DNA of 12,801 nt, taken from the NCBI GenBank assembly GCA_002431915.1, contig DJEP01000044.1, positions 28,617 through 41,417 of the forward strand. Reading direction: 5' to 3'. The notes below the pieces were generated by a model, which had not been told where the DNA came from, searched no databases, and saw nothing but the letters and a program-made list of their open reading frames with translations. Positions 4,897-12,801 of the stretch are shown here, in pieces. Position numbers and translations under genes: made by a program. The DNA is from Lachnospiraceae bacterium UBA5895. Its GTDB lineage: Bacteria; Bacillota; Clostridia; Lachnospirales; Lachnospiraceae. Every line of letters starts with the position of its first letter. Within the stretch, counting starts at the first letter, position 1.

Positions 4897-6618
4897 TCAA
4901 AGGTCTGTACCCCACTTTCCGCAGAAAGGATCTGTGGGAGCCTGTCCTTTAAAAGTACTCTCTCCCATGATCTTTTTCACGACTTCCTCCACGATGATAC
5001 GGCTGGCATGATAGGTATTAATCACAGTCGGAATCATCGGCGCATCCACTGTTCCGTAAGGATTCCCCAGGTTGACTAACAGTGTCGGTACCTCTTTGGT
5101 AAAATACGGAGCTTCCTGCGCCACATTTCCTGCCCACTGGATCCGTGCCGTTGTCTGATAGCTGGCATTGATCACATTGGAAAAATACATGATCACATCG
5201 TATTTTTTCTTAATCTCCTCCACCGGCACCTGTGTCTCTTCCATTGTCATATGCTCTGTATCATAGACATCCACTGCAAAACCCGCCTGCGTCAGGGCAT
5301 CGATGACCCAGTCTCTGCACCGGCTGCCTCCGGTGAATCCCGGCTTGTCTCCGCTGATATGGAGCCATACTCTCTTATGGGTCTCAGGGCGCACCGTCAG
5401 AAGTTTCTGCGTATCCTTAACCAGTGTGATTGCCCGGTCGGCACACTCTCTCGCCATTGCCATGTGCCCGCTGCATCCGACAACTTTCAGGTCCTCTGCG
5501 TTGCTTTCCGCATTCCGAACCACTGAAGGCAGCCCCATGGAGGCTTTCAGTGCCAGCACTCTGGTCACCGCTTCGTCTAAGCGTGCCATCGTCACTCTGC
5601 CGTCTTCCACCGCTGCCTGCAGATAGTTCATGTCTTCCGTCACATTTCTGCCGAAGAGAATCATGTCCACACCGGCATTGATCGTAGCGGGGATCAGCTC
5701 ACTGCGCTTCATGGCAGTACAATATCCCAGCATATTCGCCGCATCTGTCAGTACCACGCCCCGGAAGCCCAGTTTGCCGCGCAATAGTCCGTTGATCAGT
5801 TCCGCAGAGCAGGACGCCGGAAGGATATCCGCATCCGCGATCCCCGGCGAAAAATATCTGGTGTACGCAGGCTGCAGGATATGCCCTGCCATCACTGTCT
5901 GCGCACCCTGTGCAATCAACTCTCCATATATTTTTCCATAAGAAGCATCCCATTCCTCACAGCTTAGATCATTGACGGAAGCCACCAGATGCTGGTCTCT
6001 CTCATCACAGCCGTCTCCGGGAAAATGTTTGATGGATACCGCTACGTTTTCCTCCGAGGCACCCTTCAGATAAGCGCTGCACATTTCCAGCACCGTATCG
6101 GGATTGCCACCGTAGGTTCTCGTATTTGTGATGGGATTACGCCACTGTCTGTCGATATCGCAGACCGGTGCAAATGCCAGGTTCACACCTGCTGCCCTGC
6201 CTTCCGCCGCGCTGATTTTGCCCAGCCGGTACGCCTGCTCCTTATCGCCCGTGGCTGCCACCTGCATCTGACTGCCGAAGGGGGTTCCTTCCAGCACGGC
6301 ACCACTGCCGCCGTTTTCCAGATTCGCTGCCACTAACAGAGGAATCTTCGCCTCCTTTTGCAGGCGTGCATTCCAGCGTTTCAGATCTGCTGCCGGAGCC
6401 GGACGGAACATGATTCCGCCAAACTTCCACTGTCTGTACATCCGCACCAGCTCTTCCTCATCGTTCGTCAGTCCGATGACTAAGAACAGCTGTCCGATCT
6501 TCTCTTCTAAGCTCATGGAAGCCAGTGTATTTTCTACCCATTCTATCTGGTCATCTTTCAGATAAAATGGCTTTTCCTTCATATCTGTTTTTATATCTGT
6601 TTTCGTAGCTGTCATCAT
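4897..6618 (-). CDS. Cytoplasmic family 3 glycoside hydrolase (NagZ-like)
   Basis: This 573-residue protein has a GH3 barrel (about 28-360) and a C-terminal alpha/beta domain (about 375-560). The segment KHFPGDGCDERDQH (197-210) matches the NagZ-type motif KH(F/I)PGxG(x4)DxH, giving an Asp208/His210 acid-base pair. The nucleophile is most likely Asp292 in VVLTDAANM. This points to beta-N-acetylhexosaminidase or related beta-glycoside activity rather than a classical beta-glucosidase; a phosphorylase activity, known for some GH3 enzymes, cannot be excluded. There is no signal peptide, so it acts on imported substrate. It is the last gene of the transport operon: its ATG overlaps the permease stop as ATGA, and GAGG lies eight bases upstream. 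Residues 4-15 come from a short tandem DNA repeat. Confidence 0.88.
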   Translation of the reverse strand: MMTATKTDIKTDMKEKPFYLKDDQIEWVENTLASMSLEEKIGQLFLVIGLTNDEEELVRMYRQWKFGGIMFRPAPAADLKRWNARLQKEAKIPLLVAANLENGGSGAVLEGTPFGSQMQVAATGDKEQAYRLGKISAAEGRAAGVNLAFAPVCDIDRQWRNPITNTRTYGGNPDTVLEMCSAYLKGASEENVAVSIKHFPGDGCDERDQHLVASVNDLSCEEWDASYGKIYGELIAQGAQTVMAGHILQPAYTRYFSPGIADADILPASCSAELINGLLRGKLGFRGVVLTDAANMLGYCTAMKRSELIPATINAGVDMILFGRNVTEDMNYLQAAVEDGRVTMARLDEAVTRVLALKASMGLPSVVRNAESNAEDLKVVGCSGHMAMARECADRAITLVKDTQKLLTVRPETHKRVWLHISGDKPGFTGGSRCRDWVIDALTQAGFAVDVYDTEHMTMEETQVPVEEIKKKYDVIMYFSNVINASYQTTARIQWAGNVAQEAPYFTKEVPTLLVNLGNPYGTVDAPMIPTVINTYHASRIIVEEVVKKIMGESTFKGQAPTDPFCGKWGTDL

Positions 6619-7580
6619 TTCTTTTTCCTCTTTGCCACTTTTGATTTCTGATCCATGATCACAGAGAGGATCAGAATAGCTCCTTTGATCATGTTCTGGT
6701 AGTTGCTGCTCATACCGATCATAACCAGTCCCTGGGACAGAATGCCGATGATCAGAACACCGGTGACAACGCCGCTGGTCTTGCCGGTACCTCCGGAGAT
6801 GGACACGCCTCCCAGTACAGCAGCACTGATTACGTCGTTACTCATGCTTGTGCCATTGTAGGGACTTCCGGAAAAAGAACGGGACATCATGATAATACCC
6901 GCAATGCCTGTCAGCAGACCACAAATAATACTGGCGATCATTTTCACCTGATTCACATGAATACCGGACAGTCTTGCAGTCTCATTGTTGCCGCCCACTG
7001 CGAACAGGTATCTGCCTAAGTATGTCCGGTTCAGGACAAACGCCACGATGGCTGCCACTACCGCAAACACGATTACCGCAAAAGGAATTCCGAGCACATA
7101 GCCCTGTCCGAGGAACTTGATGGAATCCGGCAGTCCGTATACCGTCGCACCGTTGGTCAGGATCATATTGATACCGTCGACCACCTGCATCATGGCGATG
7201 GATACGATCAGCATCGGAATGTTGAACTTCATGGAGACGAATCCGGTGAACATACTGATCAGCACACACGCAAGAATCGATACCACAATTGCCACCCAGA
7301 TATTCATTCCCTGCTGGTACAACAGTGCGCAGCAGACACCTGCGAATGCGTACAGTTTACCCACGGAAAAGTCCAGATTACCGGTCAGCATCAGAAATGA
7401 TACGCCTAATGCGATCAGTCCCGTGGTTGCCACCTGCCGCACGATGGTGAACAGATTATCCACGGTAAAAAAGGTCTCGGGTTTGATCGATGCGAAGATG
7501 ACCACAATGATAACCAGTAGTATCTGCGCCACTCTTTTCTTTGCAAATTCTTTTGTTTTTACAATCCATGTATCCTTCAT
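6615..7580 (-). CDS. Sugar ABC transporter permease, ribose type
   Basis: This 321-residue polytopic membrane protein belongs to the RbsC/XylH/MglC-type (CUT2) permeases, which form the membrane channel for small sugars. Family signatures include GNLDFSVG (67-74), the cytoplasmic coupling segment AVGGNNETARLSGI (194-207) and DVISAAVLGGVSISGGTG (249-266). Several hydrophobic helices are spread throughout, and the tail is basic (KSKVAKRKKK). It follows the ATPase gene by 23 bases. The start at 7580 has only AAAGG 13 bases upstream, looser spacing than its neighbours, and no better in-frame start is seen, so translation may depend on coupling. The substrate cannot be read from the sequence. Confidence 0.93.
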   Translation of the reverse strand: MKDTWIVKTKEFAKKRVAQILLVIIVVIFASIKPETFFTVDNLFTIVRQVATTGLIALGVSFLMLTGNLDFSVGKLYAFAGVCCALLYQQGMNIWVAIVVSILACVLISMFTGFVSMKFNIPMLIVSIAMMQVVDGINMILTNGATVYGLPDSIKFLGQGYVLGIPFAVIVFAVVAAIVAFVLNRTYLGRYLFAVGGNNETARLSGIHVNQVKMIASIICGLLTGIAGIIMMSRSFSGSPYNGTSMSNDVISAAVLGGVSISGGTGKTSGVVTGVLIIGILSQGLVMIGMSSNYQNMIKGAILILSVIMDQKSKVAKRKKK

Positions 7581-7603
7581 ATGCGTAACTAAGCCTTTCC
7601 CAA

Positions 7604-9088
7604 CTATCTGCTTCCGGATGCAAGATCCAGAAGCATCTCTTTATCAAATTCCTGTTTTGCTACTTCTCCGACCATCTTGCCCTCGGCTATGACCACAACA
7701 TTGTCAGACATGCCGATCAGTTCTTCAAAATCGGAGGAGACCATAATAATGGATTTACCGCTCTCCACCAACTGGTGCATCAGCTGATAGATCTCGAATT
7801 TTGCACCCACATCGATGCCTCTGGTCGGTTCATCGAAAATGAGGATATCGCTGTCCATATCCAGCCATTTTGCCACGATCAGCTTCTGCTGATTGCCGCC
7901 GGATAAAAACTGTGCCTGCTGTGAAGTACCCGGTGTCTTGATCTGCAGGCTCTTCACATAGCCTTCGACACTTTGCTTTTCCCGCTTGCTGCCGATGACA
8001 CCCAGCTTGCAATATTTTTTCAGGCTGGAAAGGGTGATATTGGCAAGCACGGACTTGTCTAATAACAGTCCCTTCGCCTTACGATCCTCCGGCAATAAGC
8101 CGATTCCATGGCGGATTGCTTCGTAAGGCTGACGGATCACAACTTCCTCTCCGTTTACAAACACCCTGCCGCTTTCCTTAGGGACATCGCCAAAAAGTAC
8201 ACTCATCAGCTCTGTCCGTCCCGCACCTACCAGTCCGGCAAAGCCTAATATTTCTCCTTTATGTAACTGAAAACTGATATCCTCCACGCCGTTGCCGGTG
8301 ACATGCTGTGCCTCTAAAACGACTTCCTCTTTTGCGCAGTTGGTATGCGGATAGTTGATATCATTTACATCTCTGCCGATCATGGCACGGATCAGTTCCG
8401 GACGGGAAGTCAGCTCCGTCTTCACCTCGCTGATGAAGTGTCCGTCTCTCATCACCACGATTCTGTCGGTGATCTCAAAAATCTCCTCCAGGCGGTGGCT
8501 GATGTAGATGACCGCCACGCCCTTTTTCTTCAGATCCATGATAATGCGGAACAGGGTGTCCACTTCCTTGATGGTGAGTGGTGCCGTCGGTTCGTCGAGA
8601 ATCAGGATCCGCACATTTAATGATACGACCTTGGCGATCTCTACGATCTGCATCATGGCGGGAGACAGACTGCTGACCTTATCTAGTGGGTCAATGTCCA
8701 CTCCGAAATCTTCAAAGATTTTCTTTGCATCTGCCAGCATTTTCTTCCGGTCCACTAAAATTCCGTTGCCCGGCAGATTGCCCATAAATATATTCTCTAC
8801 AATAGGGAGATCCGGTACCAGTGTGAACTCCTGGTACACTGCTCCGATTCCCAGTGCTCTTGCTTCCGATGGGGTGATCCTGTCATAGGATTTGCCGTCT
8901 ATGACAATAGTTCCCTCCGTGGGTTCGTTGGCTCCGGTCAGGCACTTGACCAGGGTAGATTTCCCGGCACCGTTTTCTCCCATCAGTGCCAGGACTTCTC
9001 CCTCATACAGATCAAAGGAAATATCGGTCAGTGCATTGACGCCGGGGAATTTCTTGGTAATATTGTGGAACTCTAATATCTTCTTCAT
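7604..9088 (-). CDS. Sugar ABC transporter ATP-binding protein, double-domain RbsA/MglA type
   Basis: This 494-residue protein holds two ABC domains in one chain, as in the ribose, galactose and xylose importers. Domain 1 has Walker A GENGAGKS (37-44), Walker B ILILDE (161-166) and switch His198, but a non-canonical signature LSPAMMQ (141-147). Domain 2 has a degenerate Walker A GLVGAGRTE (285-293), a canonical LSGGNQQK (395-402) and Walker B ILIFDE (415-420). This pairing, with one competent and one degenerate site, is usual for the family. It sits on the inner face of the membrane and powers the permease encoded next. GAGG lies six bases before the start, and 19 bases separate it from the binding-protein stop. 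Confidence 0.95.
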   Translation of the reverse strand: MKKILEFHNITKKFPGVNALTDISFDLYEGEVLALMGENGAGKSTLVKCLTGANEPTEGTIVIDGKSYDRITPSEARALGIGAVYQEFTLVPDLPIVENIFMGNLPGNGILVDRKKMLADAKKIFEDFGVDIDPLDKVSSLSPAMMQIVEIAKVVSLNVRILILDEPTAPLTIKEVDTLFRIIMDLKKKGVAVIYISHRLEEIFEITDRIVVMRDGHFISEVKTELTSRPELIRAMIGRDVNDINYPHTNCAKEEVVLEAQHVTGNGVEDISFQLHKGEILGFAGLVGAGRTELMSVLFGDVPKESGRVFVNGEEVVIRQPYEAIRHGIGLLPEDRKAKGLLLDKSVLANITLSSLKKYCKLGVIGSKREKQSVEGYVKSLQIKTPGTSQQAQFLSGGNQQKLIVAKWLDMDSDILIFDEPTRGIDVGAKFEIYQLMHQLVESGKSIIMVSSDFEELIGMSDNVVVIAEGKMVGEVAKQEFDKEMLLDLASGSR

Positions 9089-9107
9089 CCTGCGCCTCTG
9101 CCTGTTA

Positions 9108-10133
9108 TTATTTTGCCTGATAATCTGCTGCGTTTTCTCTGTTGATCAGGACATAATCTACGGATACATTGCCGGTGGTTCCATCCGCCAGATAATTGCA
9201 GATGGCATTGCCTACATTTTCACCGACCTTATTCACATCTGCCAGAACAGTTGCCTGCAGAGTGGAATTTCCTCCGGCGATGACATTGATGGCTTCGTCA
9301 CTTCCGTCCAGTCCGCATACCATGATCTCATCCTTATCCACGCCTCTGCTTTCCAGTGTCTGTGCCACGGCAACACCGATCTCATCACTCTGACAGAAGA
9401 TTACTTTTACATCCGGATCTGCTGCCAGGATCGCTTCGGTCAGGTTCATTGCCTGTGTCGTATCGGATGCATACTGGCTGTTGACAATGTCCATGCCAAG
9501 TTCACCGACCAGAGAGCTGTTGAACTCTTTCTCCAGAGAGGTCTTGAACACCCCGGTTGTCGTATCGGGGTTCGCGGAATCTGCCAGCCAGATTGTTGCC
9601 ATCTGCAGTCCGTCCGCTCCCTTTTCCTGTGCAAACTCCGCAATCGCATCAGCGATCATCGCGGATTCTGCTTCGGTGTCCTCTTCCACCAGAGCATCAT
9701 AATTTACCAACAGATCGGTCCATCCGATGATATAGATGCCCTTGTCCTGTGCCTGCTTACAGATATCTGCCAGTCCGGAAGGGTTCATGGCATTGACTAC
9801 GATTGCCTTACATCCTGCATTGATCAGGTTCTCCATACCGGAGATCTCGTTATCTGCGGATGCCTGGGAGTCGGATACCATTACATCATACCCTTCTGCC
9901 TCTACTACCTTCGATACGGAATCAATCACGGAATTACACCACTGTGACTGTGTCGTTACCACGAGAATACCGATGGAACCCTTGGATTCCTGCTTATCAG
10001 TACTCTGTGTCTGGCTCTCGCTCTGCGCCGTCTGAGATTCTGTTCCCTGTCCCGCTTCGGATCCGCATCCTGCAAGTGCGGACACACACAATGTCACTGC
10101 CATAACCATTCCCAATAACTTTTTCATTTTCAT
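9108..10133 (-). CDS. Sugar ABC transporter substrate-binding lipoprotein
   Basis: This 341-residue protein has a basic, hydrophobic signal peptide ending in the lipobox LAGC, with Cys23 as the lipidation site. A Ser/Thr/Gln-rich linker (about 24-51) follows, then a periplasmic-binding-protein type 1 fold of the RbsB/XylF kind (starting GSIGILVVTTQSQW). It captures the sugar outside the cell and delivers it to the permease. Two blocks typical of the fold are VNAMNPSGL and VCGLDGSDEA. The start at 10133 has AGGAGG seven bases upstream; an in-frame ATG at 10229 would lie inside the upstream terminator. It is the first and probably most expressed gene of the transport operon. It might also serve as ligand sensor for the adjacent kinase, which is inference. 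Confidence 0.93.
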   Translation of the reverse strand: MKMKKLLGMVMAVTLCVSALAGCGSEAGQGTESQTAQSESQTQSTDKQESKGSIGILVVTTQSQWCNSVIDSVSKVVEAEGYDVMVSDSQASADNEISGMENLINAGCKAIVVNAMNPSGLADICKQAQDKGIYIIGWTDLLVNYDALVEEDTEAESAMIADAIAEFAQEKGADGLQMATIWLADSANPDTTTGVFKTSLEKEFNSSLVGELGMDIVNSQYASDTTQAMNLTEAILAADPDVKVIFCQSDEIGVAVAQTLESRGVDKDEIMVCGLDGSDEAINVIAGGNSTLQATVLADVNKVGENVGNAICNYLADGTTGNVSVDYVLINRENAADYQAK

Positions 10134-10172
10134 GCTATATCCTCCTGTTTGGTGTTTTGTTTTGATATATCC

Positions 10173-10178
10173 ATTGTA
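10173..10178 (-). promoter_or_regulatory. Candidate -10 of the transport operon promoter
   Basis: The minus strand reads TACAAT 39 bases before the binding-protein start, with transcription expected near 10166. The hexamer 17 bases upstream is TTTTTT, the T-tract of the preceding terminator, which is a poor -35. This fits a promoter needing an activator, plausibly the YesN-type regulator encoded upstream. Confidence 0.45.
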
Positions 10179-10194
10179 ACTTCCGCACAAAAGC

Positions 10195-10234
10195 AAAAAA
10201 ATGTACCTGTTTTTAGAAAACAGGTACATTTTTT
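10195..10234. terminator. Strong intrinsic terminator after the kinase gene
   Basis: Arms 10196-10213 and 10217-10234 form an 18-bp perfect stem (core ATGTACCTGTTTT) with a three-base loop, flanked by A-runs on one side and T-runs on the other. On the minus strand it ends the regulator-kinase transcript 20 bases past the kinase stop. By symmetry it would work in both directions. Confidence 0.92.
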
Positions 10235-10254
10235 ATATCTTGTCTTATAATGCT

Positions 10255-11157
10255 TTATAACGCCTTTTCTTCCAGCGCTTCTCTGTACAGCGGAAGGCTG
10301 ACTTCCACCTGGGTTCCGGTTCCCAGATTGCTGCTGATCCGCAGCCCGTACTCCTCCCCGCAGAACATTTTGATCCTGCGGTTTACATTCTCTATTCCGA
10401 TACCGGCTTTTTCCTCTCCCTCATTTCCTTTTTCCTCAGAAAGCGGTTGAGCCAGCCGCTGATTTAAGAGGCTGACTTCCGTCATGTCCATACCGCAGCC
10501 GTTGTCTTCCACAAGTATGAAAAAATCTCTCCTGCGCATCCCCATGGTCACGACAATGTGCCCGTCCTTACGAACATCACGAAGTCCGTGACGGATTGCA
10601 TTTTCCACGATGGGCTGTAACACGAATCGGGGGCAGGGCTCCAGCAGGAGATTCGCCGGGTCACATTCCAGGTGCTCCTCATACGTAAATCTTCCGGGAA
10701 AACGCATCTGCTGCAGTTGGATATAATGTTTCAGATAGTCCAGTTCCGCGTTGATATTCACCATCTCCGCTTCGTATTTCACACTGTATTTGAACATTTG
10801 GGACAGCGCCTCGATCATATCGCTCAGTTCTCTGTTCCCCTGTTCCAGTGCCAGTCCCCGGAAAGTATCCAGTGTATTATATAAAAAATGGGGATTGATC
10901 TGGCTCTCCAGTGCCTGCAATTTCTGACGCTTCTGGTCCAGTTCCGCCTGAATTCTCCGCTTTTCTTCCTCATCCTTCTGCTCCCGGATGGTGCGCATCT
11001 GGTGCAGACCGATGCCGCAGTCCGCCACTACCGCTGCGAAAATGCACAGCATTACCAGTGCCAGGAGCCGGGAGCCGGGGGCACTGCATCTTAAAATAAG
11101 TGCTGTCGCAAGCACTGCCTCCGCAATACTCATCAAAATCAGTCGTTCTCTTCTCAT
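10255..11157 (-). CDS. Sensor histidine kinase, LytS/YesM type, with minimal sensor region
   Basis: This 300-residue membrane kinase has two hydrophobic segments (about 6-22 and 30-50) separated by only a few residues. A charged coiled-coil linker (about 54-85) follows, then a His_kinase-type domain with phospho-acceptor His90 in QINPHFLYNTLD. The ATP-binding part has the N-box QPIVENAIRHG (181-191, Asn186), DNGCGM (218-223) and GIGIENV (252-258). YesM-type kinases usually have a large extracellular domain and a HAMP segment; both are missing here. Sensing probably occurs through the membrane segments or a partner protein. Its ATG shares one base with the regulator stop (TAATG), and GGGAG lies eight bases upstream, so the two are tightly coupled. 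It should phosphorylate the regulator encoded just before it. Confidence 0.92.
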   Translation of the reverse strand: MRRERLILMSIAEAVLATALILRCSAPGSRLLALVMLCIFAAVVADCGIGLHQMRTIREQKDEEEKRRIQAELDQKRQKLQALESQINPHFLYNTLDTFRGLALEQGNRELSDMIEALSQMFKYSVKYEAEMVNINAELDYLKHYIQLQQMRFPGRFTYEEHLECDPANLLLEPCPRFVLQPIVENAIRHGLRDVRKDGHIVVTMGMRRRDFFILVEDNGCGMDMTEVSLLNQRLAQPLSEEKGNEGEEKAGIGIENVNRRIKMFCGEEYGLRISSNLGTGTQVEVSLPLYREALEEKAL

Positions 11158-12743
11158 TATCTCTGCTCCCGTAAGTATACTCTCCGGTATTCACTGGGTT
11201 TCATTCCCACCTCATTCTCGAATGTCTTACTGAAATACCGGGTACTGGTATAGCCCACCGCATTGGCGATCTGCGACAGGTTCATATCCAGCTGACATAA
11301 CAGTTCCTTTGCCTTCTCCATCCGCACTTCCGTCAGATAGGTCAAGTAATTGATTCCCGTAGTCTTTTTAAATACAGAAGACAGATATGCTGCATTTACA
11401 TGGGCGAGGTCCGCAATGGTCTGCAGGGAAATCTCCTCCGCATAATGCTCATCAATATATTTTTTTGCCAGATTCACATAGACCTGGGCATTATCCTGTT
11501 TACCGTCCAGGCAGCGGTTCACCTGGTCAATGCAATAGCGCTCTGTCATGATCTGGAGCATCGTCACACTGTCGCAGTTGTCCATCTCTTCTTCCAGTTC
11601 CTGTTCCATCCGGTTCATGTCCGACGGATGGATCTGCAGCCGCTGGAACACCGACATCATAATACTGTTCAGATCCCGGATCAGATAAAAATAAAAAATA
11701 TAGTTCTGTTCTTCCCGCTCCTGCAGCCCCTTGAACAATTTACGTACCACACTGCGGATGCCTTCCGCATTCATGGTCTCGATGAAACGCTCGAACTCCC
11801 GGACCGTCTCCCGGGGGATGGGGTGGTTCTCCTCCATGATCCGGTCGAACTTCGGCAGAATATCCGCAATGTAGACTCTCGTATTTCCATAGCCCAGACG
11901 TCCACTCATGAAAAAGTGTGCGGAATCAATGGACTGACATATATCTGTAATCGTCCCTACCGCCTGTCCCACTGACAGGTAGAACCGATAGGGCAGATCT
12001 GCCTTATGCCGCTGCACCATATTCCGGTATACCATGTCGATGCAACGCAGGATCTGTCCGTCCCGTTCCTTCTCATACTGGAGCAGAATATCATACCGGA
12101 GTTCCGATAGAGAAAAGCCCTCTGTCTCATAGCAGTAGGCACCCACATCCTCACGAAGTGTATGATAAAATTCTTCAATGATCTCGCGGGTATTGTCCTC
12201 CTCACTGCAATTGCAGAATCCCAGCTGCAGTATCCGGTACTGTCCGTCCGGTGCAAAATGAAAACCATAGGTCTCTCCCACATCCGGTTCCACACGTTTT
12301 CCCTTTCGGATCAGCGTCGGATATAGTTTCTGCCGCAGTTCACCTGTTTTGGCATCTCCCTGTCTGTTCTTCACGGCACCGGTGATCACCTTGCGCAGGA
12401 CACGGTTAATCTCTTCCTCATTAATGGGCTTCACGATATATTCCGATACCCCAAGCCCGATGGCTTTTTTCGCATATTCAAAGTCACGGTAACCGCTGAT
12501 CAGCACAAAACTGCAATCACTGTTGCTCTGCTGCATCTGTGCGATCATTTCCAATCCATCCATCCCCGGCATACAGATATCCGTGATCACAATATCCGCC
12601 GGATCCTGTTGCATCTGCGCCAGCGCATCCTCCGCATTATCATATTCTCCCGCCAGCGTCAGTCCCAGTTCCTCCCAGTGGATCAGGTACTTCATCAGGC
12701 TTCTCACATGGATTTCATCGTCAATCAACAATACTTTTGCCAT
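11157..12743 (-). CDS. Response regulator with AraC-type DNA-binding domain (YesN type)
   Basis: This 528-residue regulator has an N-terminal receiver domain (about 1-120) with the acidic pocket Asp8/Asp9, phospho-acceptor Asp55 in VITDICMPG, and Lys105 in YIVKP. A long central region (about 125-415) shows no motif I recognise but is usual in YesN proteins. The last 105 residues or so form an AraC-type domain with two helix-turn-helix units (SLQTIADLAHVNAAYLSSVF and SQIANAVGYTSTRYFSKTF). It most likely activates the sugar transport operon downstream when phosphorylated by the adjacent kinase. The start at 12743 has GAGG about eight bases upstream. The end of another gene appears to overlap the start by 19 bases. 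Confidence 0.94.
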   Translation of the reverse strand: MAKVLLIDDEIHVRSLMKYLIHWEELGLTLAGEYDNAEDALAQMQQDPADIVITDICMPGMDGLEMIAQMQQSNSDCSFVLISGYRDFEYAKKAIGLGVSEYIVKPINEEEINRVLRKVITGAVKNRQGDAKTGELRQKLYPTLIRKGKRVEPDVGETYGFHFAPDGQYRILQLGFCNCSEEDNTREIIEEFYHTLREDVGAYCYETEGFSLSELRYDILLQYEKERDGQILRCIDMVYRNMVQRHKADLPYRFYLSVGQAVGTITDICQSIDSAHFFMSGRLGYGNTRVYIADILPKFDRIMEENHPIPRETVREFERFIETMNAEGIRSVVRKLFKGLQEREEQNYIFYFYLIRDLNSIMMSVFQRLQIHPSDMNRMEQELEEEMDNCDSVTMLQIMTERYCIDQVNRCLDGKQDNAQVYVNLAKKYIDEHYAEEISLQTIADLAHVNAAYLSSVFKKTTGINYLTYLTEVRMEKAKELLCQLDMNLSQIANAVGYTSTRYFSKTFENEVGMKPSEYRRVYLREQR

Positions 12744-12801
12744 ACTGCCTTCCTCTCCCGGTCTTTGATCTCCTGCAGATATTGTACCAAGTCGCTGGCG
12801 C
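12725..12801 (-). CDS. Possible C-terminal end of an upstream gene
   Basis: One frame entering from the window edge reads ASDLVQYLQEIKDRERK and continues AVWQKYC before TGA at 12727-12725, overlapping the regulator start by 19 bases. The composition (an amphipathic, charged helix) looks like real protein, and a short overlap would fit operon coupling. Only 24 residues are visible, so the family cannot be told. A gene here could be a sugar-binding or sensor protein partnering the kinase, but that is speculation. The frame in line with the regulator is also open to the edge (ending GDQRPGEEGS), so the assignment is uncertain. Confidence 0.45.
   Translation of the reverse strand, partial: ASDLVQYLQEIKDRERKAVWQKYC

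Noticed and set aside
6570..6612. Short tandem repeat (AAAACAGATAT twice) in the GH3 start region
   Set aside because: Two copies only, encoding a TKTDIKTDMKEK-type extension. It may be replication slippage and has no evident function; the upstream ATG is still the better start because it has the GAGG site.
8892..9947. Long open frame of 351 codons on the plus strand
   Set aside because: It runs antisense across the ATPase and binding-protein genes, has no ribosome binding site, and its composition is that of a reversed coding strand (many Cys, His and Ile). Both minus-strand genes are well supported.
10165..10195. Possible catabolite-repression (cre) site before the binding-protein gene
   Set aside because: The stretch around TGTGCGGAAGTTACA has some symmetry but wrong spacing and lacks the central CG in register, so it does not fit the cre consensus.
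1..12801. Mobile elements, CRISPR arrays, phage or defence genes
   Set aside because: No transposase, integrase, regularly spaced repeats or defence-type proteins are visible on either strand; the gene content is metabolic and regulatory.

Overview
The window looks like chromosome of a low-to-mid GC anaerobic Firmicute, most likely a Lachnospiraceae-type Clostridium relative. The basis is the gene content: an oxygen-independent class III ribonucleotide reductase, a YesM/YesN-type two-component pair, a ribose-type sugar ABC transporter, a HAAS/DUF1700 membrane protein, strong AGGAGG-like ribosome binding sites and clear sigma-A promoters. Species cannot be named from sequence alone. Every supported gene lies on the minus strand, so transcription runs from high to low coordinates. 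I see no mobile element, CRISPR array, phage gene or rRNA. No stretch longer than 300 bases lacks a gene.

Region A (about 12801 to 4897) is a carbohydrate sensing, import and hydrolysis locus. The end of an unidentified gene overlaps a YesN-type response regulator, which overlaps a short LytS/YesM-type histidine kinase. A strong hairpin terminator follows. The transport operon then starts from its own promoter: lipoprotein substrate-binding protein, double-domain ATPase, permease, and a cytoplasmic family 3 glycoside hydrolase whose start codon overlaps the permease stop. The likely logic is that the kinase and regulator sense a small beta-linked glycoside and switch on the transporter, and the hydrolase then cleaves the imported sugar inside the cell. 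The kinase has almost no extracellular part, so it probably needs a partner protein to sense the sugar.

Region B (about 4850 to 1281) is nucleotide metabolism. An nrdD gene carries an ATP-cone and a fused CPNC thioredoxin/glutaredoxin-like tail. Its sigma-A promoter is overlapped and flanked by two NrdR-box-like sites. It ends at an intrinsic terminator. pyrF (OMP decarboxylase) follows from its own promoter with a very short leader.

Region C (about 1280 to 1) holds a small HPr-like protein that lacks the catalytic histidine region, then tRNA-Arg(ACG) with a textbook promoter embedded in an inverted repeat, a terminator, a HAAS/DUF1700 membrane protein, and the first codons of another gene. 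The start site of that last gene sits inside a long perfect inverted repeat.

Most of the window is ordinary. The points most worth checking are the sensor-poor kinase with its compact operon switch, the structured start site at positions 8-66, the inverted repeat over the tRNA promoter, and the NrdR sites.
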